Below, piece after piece: positions 62,242 to 64,000 of a stretch of DNA of 64,000 nucleotides (positions are counted from its first letter, which is position 1; every line of letters begins with the position of its first letter). Source of the stretch: UMGS1590 sp963558655. GTDB taxonomy: Bacteria; Bacillota; Peptococcia; Peptococcales; Peptococcaceae. Both the position numbers and the translations under genes were made by a program. Where the stretch lies: positions 1-64,000 of the forward strand of contig CAUWHJ010000016.1 in assembly GCA_963558655.1 (NCBI GenBank). The letters are read 5' to 3'. The notes below the pieces were generated by a model that was given only the letters and a program-made list of their open reading frames with translations, did not search any database and was not told where the DNA came from.

Positions 62242-63210
62242 ATGAAACTAAAAAAAATCATTCAAAAACTTAGAACAATGTCGCTCCATCAGAAAGTGAT
62301 TCTTGGTTTGTTTATTGTGAGTCTCCTCATTGTTGCGGCCAACAGTGCTTATAGTGTGATTCATCAATATCTGATTAAGACCATGACGGTGGGCGCCGCC
62401 TATACGGACGTTGTTTACAGTGACTATGGCTTTATACAAGCGGAAGAATCGCTGATAACGCCGACCAATTCTGGTTCTGCTGCTTTGAAAGTGGAAGAAG
62501 GAAAACGTGTGCCGAAAAATCACGAGGTATTTTCGGTGACGTCTAGCGGTGAAGACGGCAAAGAGCACACCGAGCGCTACTATGCGCCAATTTCTGGTAT
62601 TGTCAGTTATCATATTGACGGCTATGAAAATATGTCGGATATGGACAAGATTAAAGGGCTTGATTTTCGCAAGATTTATGAGGACACTTTTAATAGTGAC
62701 GGCAACAATCATGCCGATAAAGAAGCTGTTTCCGGCGAGGTTTATGCCAAGGTCATTGATAATTTGAAAGCAGCATATATTTATATGTTTTATAATCCGG
62801 AGGACAACCATCTTTTGGAAGAAGAAGGCGATACCTTCCGTATTCGCTTCCCTGAGCTGAACGAATCAACAACAGGAACCGTTGAAGATATTGTGGACAA
62901 CGGCGATGGGCGAATGTTTTGTAAAATCGCACTTGGTCCTGTAAGTGAAACATTCTTGACAAATCGCGTGGTTCAGGCTGAGATTTATCAGATTGAAACA
63001 GCAACACTTGATCTTGATAAGGAAGCCCTTGTCTATAACGACGGCGACCCAGGGGTGTATATTGTTTCGGGTGGTACCGTGCAATGGCAAAAAGTGACCG
63101 TGCTTCATGAAAGTGAAAATCGTGTAGAGTGCGAAAACTTACCGGAAGGAACCGTTGTTGTGCTGACGCCAAATCGAGTATCACCTGGAGATGTTGTGAA
63201 AGGATCGTAA
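62242..63210 (+). CDS. HlyD-like membrane-anchored protein upstream of yggS-sepF
   Basis: This 322-aa protein has a short cytoplasmic N terminus, one membrane segment (about residues 19-40) and an external part with barrel-sandwich features: ITPTNSGSAALKVEEGKRVPKN and YYAPISGIVSYHIDGYE. These resemble membrane-fusion proteins. In Clostridia such a gene often heads the yggS-sepF division cluster. No transporter genes adjoin it, so a role in envelope or division is as likely as efflux. Confidence 0.8.
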   Translation: MKLKKIIQKLRTMSLHQKVILGLFIVSLLIVAANSAYSVIHQYLIKTMTVGAAYTDVVYSDYGFIQAEESLITPTNSGSAALKVEEGKRVPKNHEVFSVTSSGEDGKEHTERYYAPISGIVSYHIDGYENMSDMDKIKGLDFRKIYEDTFNSDGNNHADKEAVSGEVYAKVIDNLKAAYIYMFYNPEDNHLLEEEGDTFRIRFPELNESTTGTVEDIVDNGDGRMFCKIALGPVSETFLTNRVVQAEIYQIETATLDLDKEALVYNDGDPGVYIVSGGTVQWQKVTVLHESENRVECENLPEGTVVVLTPNRVSPGDVVKGS

Positions 63211-63214
63211 AACT

Positions 63215-63910
63215 ATGTCTATTGCACAAAATCTTAAAACCATTCATCAACATATTGCCAACGATTGTGCCGCACGCAGCACCGATCATGGTGCGGTTAA
63301 GCTCATTGCAGTCAGCAAATATCATACTGTTGATGAAATTAAAGAAGCGTATAAAGATGGGCAGCGTGCGTTTGGCGAAAATCGTGTACAGGAATTATTA
63401 CCGAAAATTGATGCTTTAGCAGAAGCAGGTGCGACAGATATTGAATGGCACCTGATTGGGCATCTGCAAAAAAACAAAGTGCGACAGGTTGTTGGCAAGG
63501 TGGCGTTGATTCAGTCGGTTGACAGCATCGGCCTTCTTGAAGAGATTGAAAAACGTGCAGCGCAGCACGATTGCAATGTTGATATTTTGCTGCAAGTCAA
63601 TGTTGCCCAAGAAGAACAAAAATCTGGCATTGCTTATGAAGATATTGATGCTTTTGTAGCAGAAATGCCAAAAATGTCTCATGTTTTTTTGAAGGGGCTT
63701 ATGTTTATTGCGCCAAATTTGGAAAACAAAGAGGACCTGCGGCCGTTCTTTAGAACAATGAACGACAAATTTCAGGAATTGAAGCAGCAGTCAATAGACC
63801 ATGTGGATATGCAATGGCTCTCAATGGGGATGAGCGGTGACTATGATGTTGCTGTGTCAGAAGGTGCCAACATGGTGCGTATTGGTAGTGCTGTGTTTAA
63901 CGTAAAGTAA
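63215..63910 (+). CDS. yggS: PLP homeostasis protein YggS/YlmE
   Basis: YggS-type proteins bind PLP and maintain vitamin B6 balance. The 231-aa product has the PLP lysine in LIAVSKYHTVDEI near residue 36, then FGENRVQELLPK, WHLIGHLQKNK and the C-terminal LSMGMSGDYDVAVSEGANMVRIGSAVF. It starts 4 bp after the HlyD-like gene and precedes sepF, the usual Bacillota order. Confidence 0.95.
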   Translation: MSIAQNLKTIHQHIANDCAARSTDHGAVKLIAVSKYHTVDEIKEAYKDGQRAFGENRVQELLPKIDALAEAGATDIEWHLIGHLQKNKVRQVVGKVALIQSVDSIGLLEEIEKRAAQHDCNVDILLQVNVAQEEQKSGIAYEDIDAFVAEMPKMSHVFLKGLMFIAPNLENKEDLRPFFRTMNDKFQELKQQSIDHVDMQWLSMGMSGDYDVAVSEGANMVRIGSAVFNVK

Positions 63911-63922
63911 CGGAGGTATATC

Positions 63923-64000
63923 ATGGGGCTTAAAGATTCACTCATGCATTCACTGGGATTCCAGGATCAAAATGACGAAGAGTATCAGTATGAAGACAAT
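63923..64000 (+). CDS. sepF: Cell division protein SepF, 5' end only
   Basis: Twenty-six codons are present before the window ends, beginning MGLKDSLMHSLGF and continuing into an acidic linker. This fits the N-terminal membrane-binding amphipathic helix and linker of SepF, the FtsZ anchor. CGGAGG precedes the ATG. The call rests on this short start plus its place after yggS. Confidence 0.75.
   Translation, partial: MGLKDSLMHSLGFQDQNDEEYQYEDN

Overview
The window looks like chromosome from an anaerobic, low-to-mid G+C member of the Bacillota (Clostridia/Peptococcaceae-like). The signs are a rapZ-yvcK-whiA cluster, scpA-scpB, rqcH, zapA, yggS-sepF, a leucine T-box, an oxygen-independent thiH thiamine pathway, a three-SLH-repeat surface protein and many TTG/GTG starts. 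Genus cannot be fixed from the sequence alone.

Layout. 1-1190 is the 3' end of an rRNA operon (23S, 5S, terminator). 1811-5819 is a taurine-dissimilation cassette: xsc, an unrecognised Cys-rich protein and tpa. 5921-9675 (minus) is thiSFGHE, with a promoter and a leader hairpin but no visible TPP riboswitch. 9779-10925 is cysK. 10989-16015 holds three small regulator-led units: XRE-ABC exporter, MarR-membrane protein, and XRE-zinc ribbon. 16050-20680 (minus) is an AT-richer module of LysR, a DASS/SLC13 transporter and a two-gene AprA/AprB-like flavoenzyme. 20911-23091 is an sdpR-sdpI-like operon with a YhfC intramembrane protease and a lipoprotein. 23100-28244 (minus) holds carAB and a radical SAM gene. 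28473-34897 is rapZ-yvcK-whiA followed by an exported FAD enzyme and a DUF368/PopT protein. 34958-37853 (minus) is rqcH-rlmH-dsbA-like. 38069-43417 runs zapA, a glutamate-cysteine-ligase-like gene, der, plsY, gpsA and a lone ABC ATPase. 43483-46662 is scpA-scpB-glmS. 46805-52707 is a tyrosine recombinase, a candidate invertible promoter segment and a frameshifted SLH surface protein. 52766-57474 is T-box-leuACDB. 57712-62147 holds a small Cys-rich protein, Fe-alcohol dehydrogenase, LUD protein, AraC-GNAT fusion and MFS exporter. 62182-64000 is an HlyD-like protein, yggS and the start of sepF.

How the parts may fit. Tpa turns taurine plus pyruvate into sulfoacetaldehyde plus alanine. Xsc, a thiamine-diphosphate enzyme, turns sulfoacetaldehyde plus phosphate into acetyl phosphate plus sulfite. 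Both genes have the extreme codon bias of very highly expressed genes, so taurine may be a main substrate. The nearby thiamine operon could supply the Xsc cofactor. The AprAB-like/DASS/LysR module could handle either sulfur-oxyanion chemistry or import and reduction of an organic acid; the sequence does not decide which.

The most novel signal is between the recombinase and the SLH gene. Two inverted 18-bp near-identical sites, each itself a short-armed palindrome with a 6-bp core, enclose 257 bp. That segment carries a sigma-A-like promoter which at present points away from the surface-protein gene. This is the layout of a phase-variable promoter switch.
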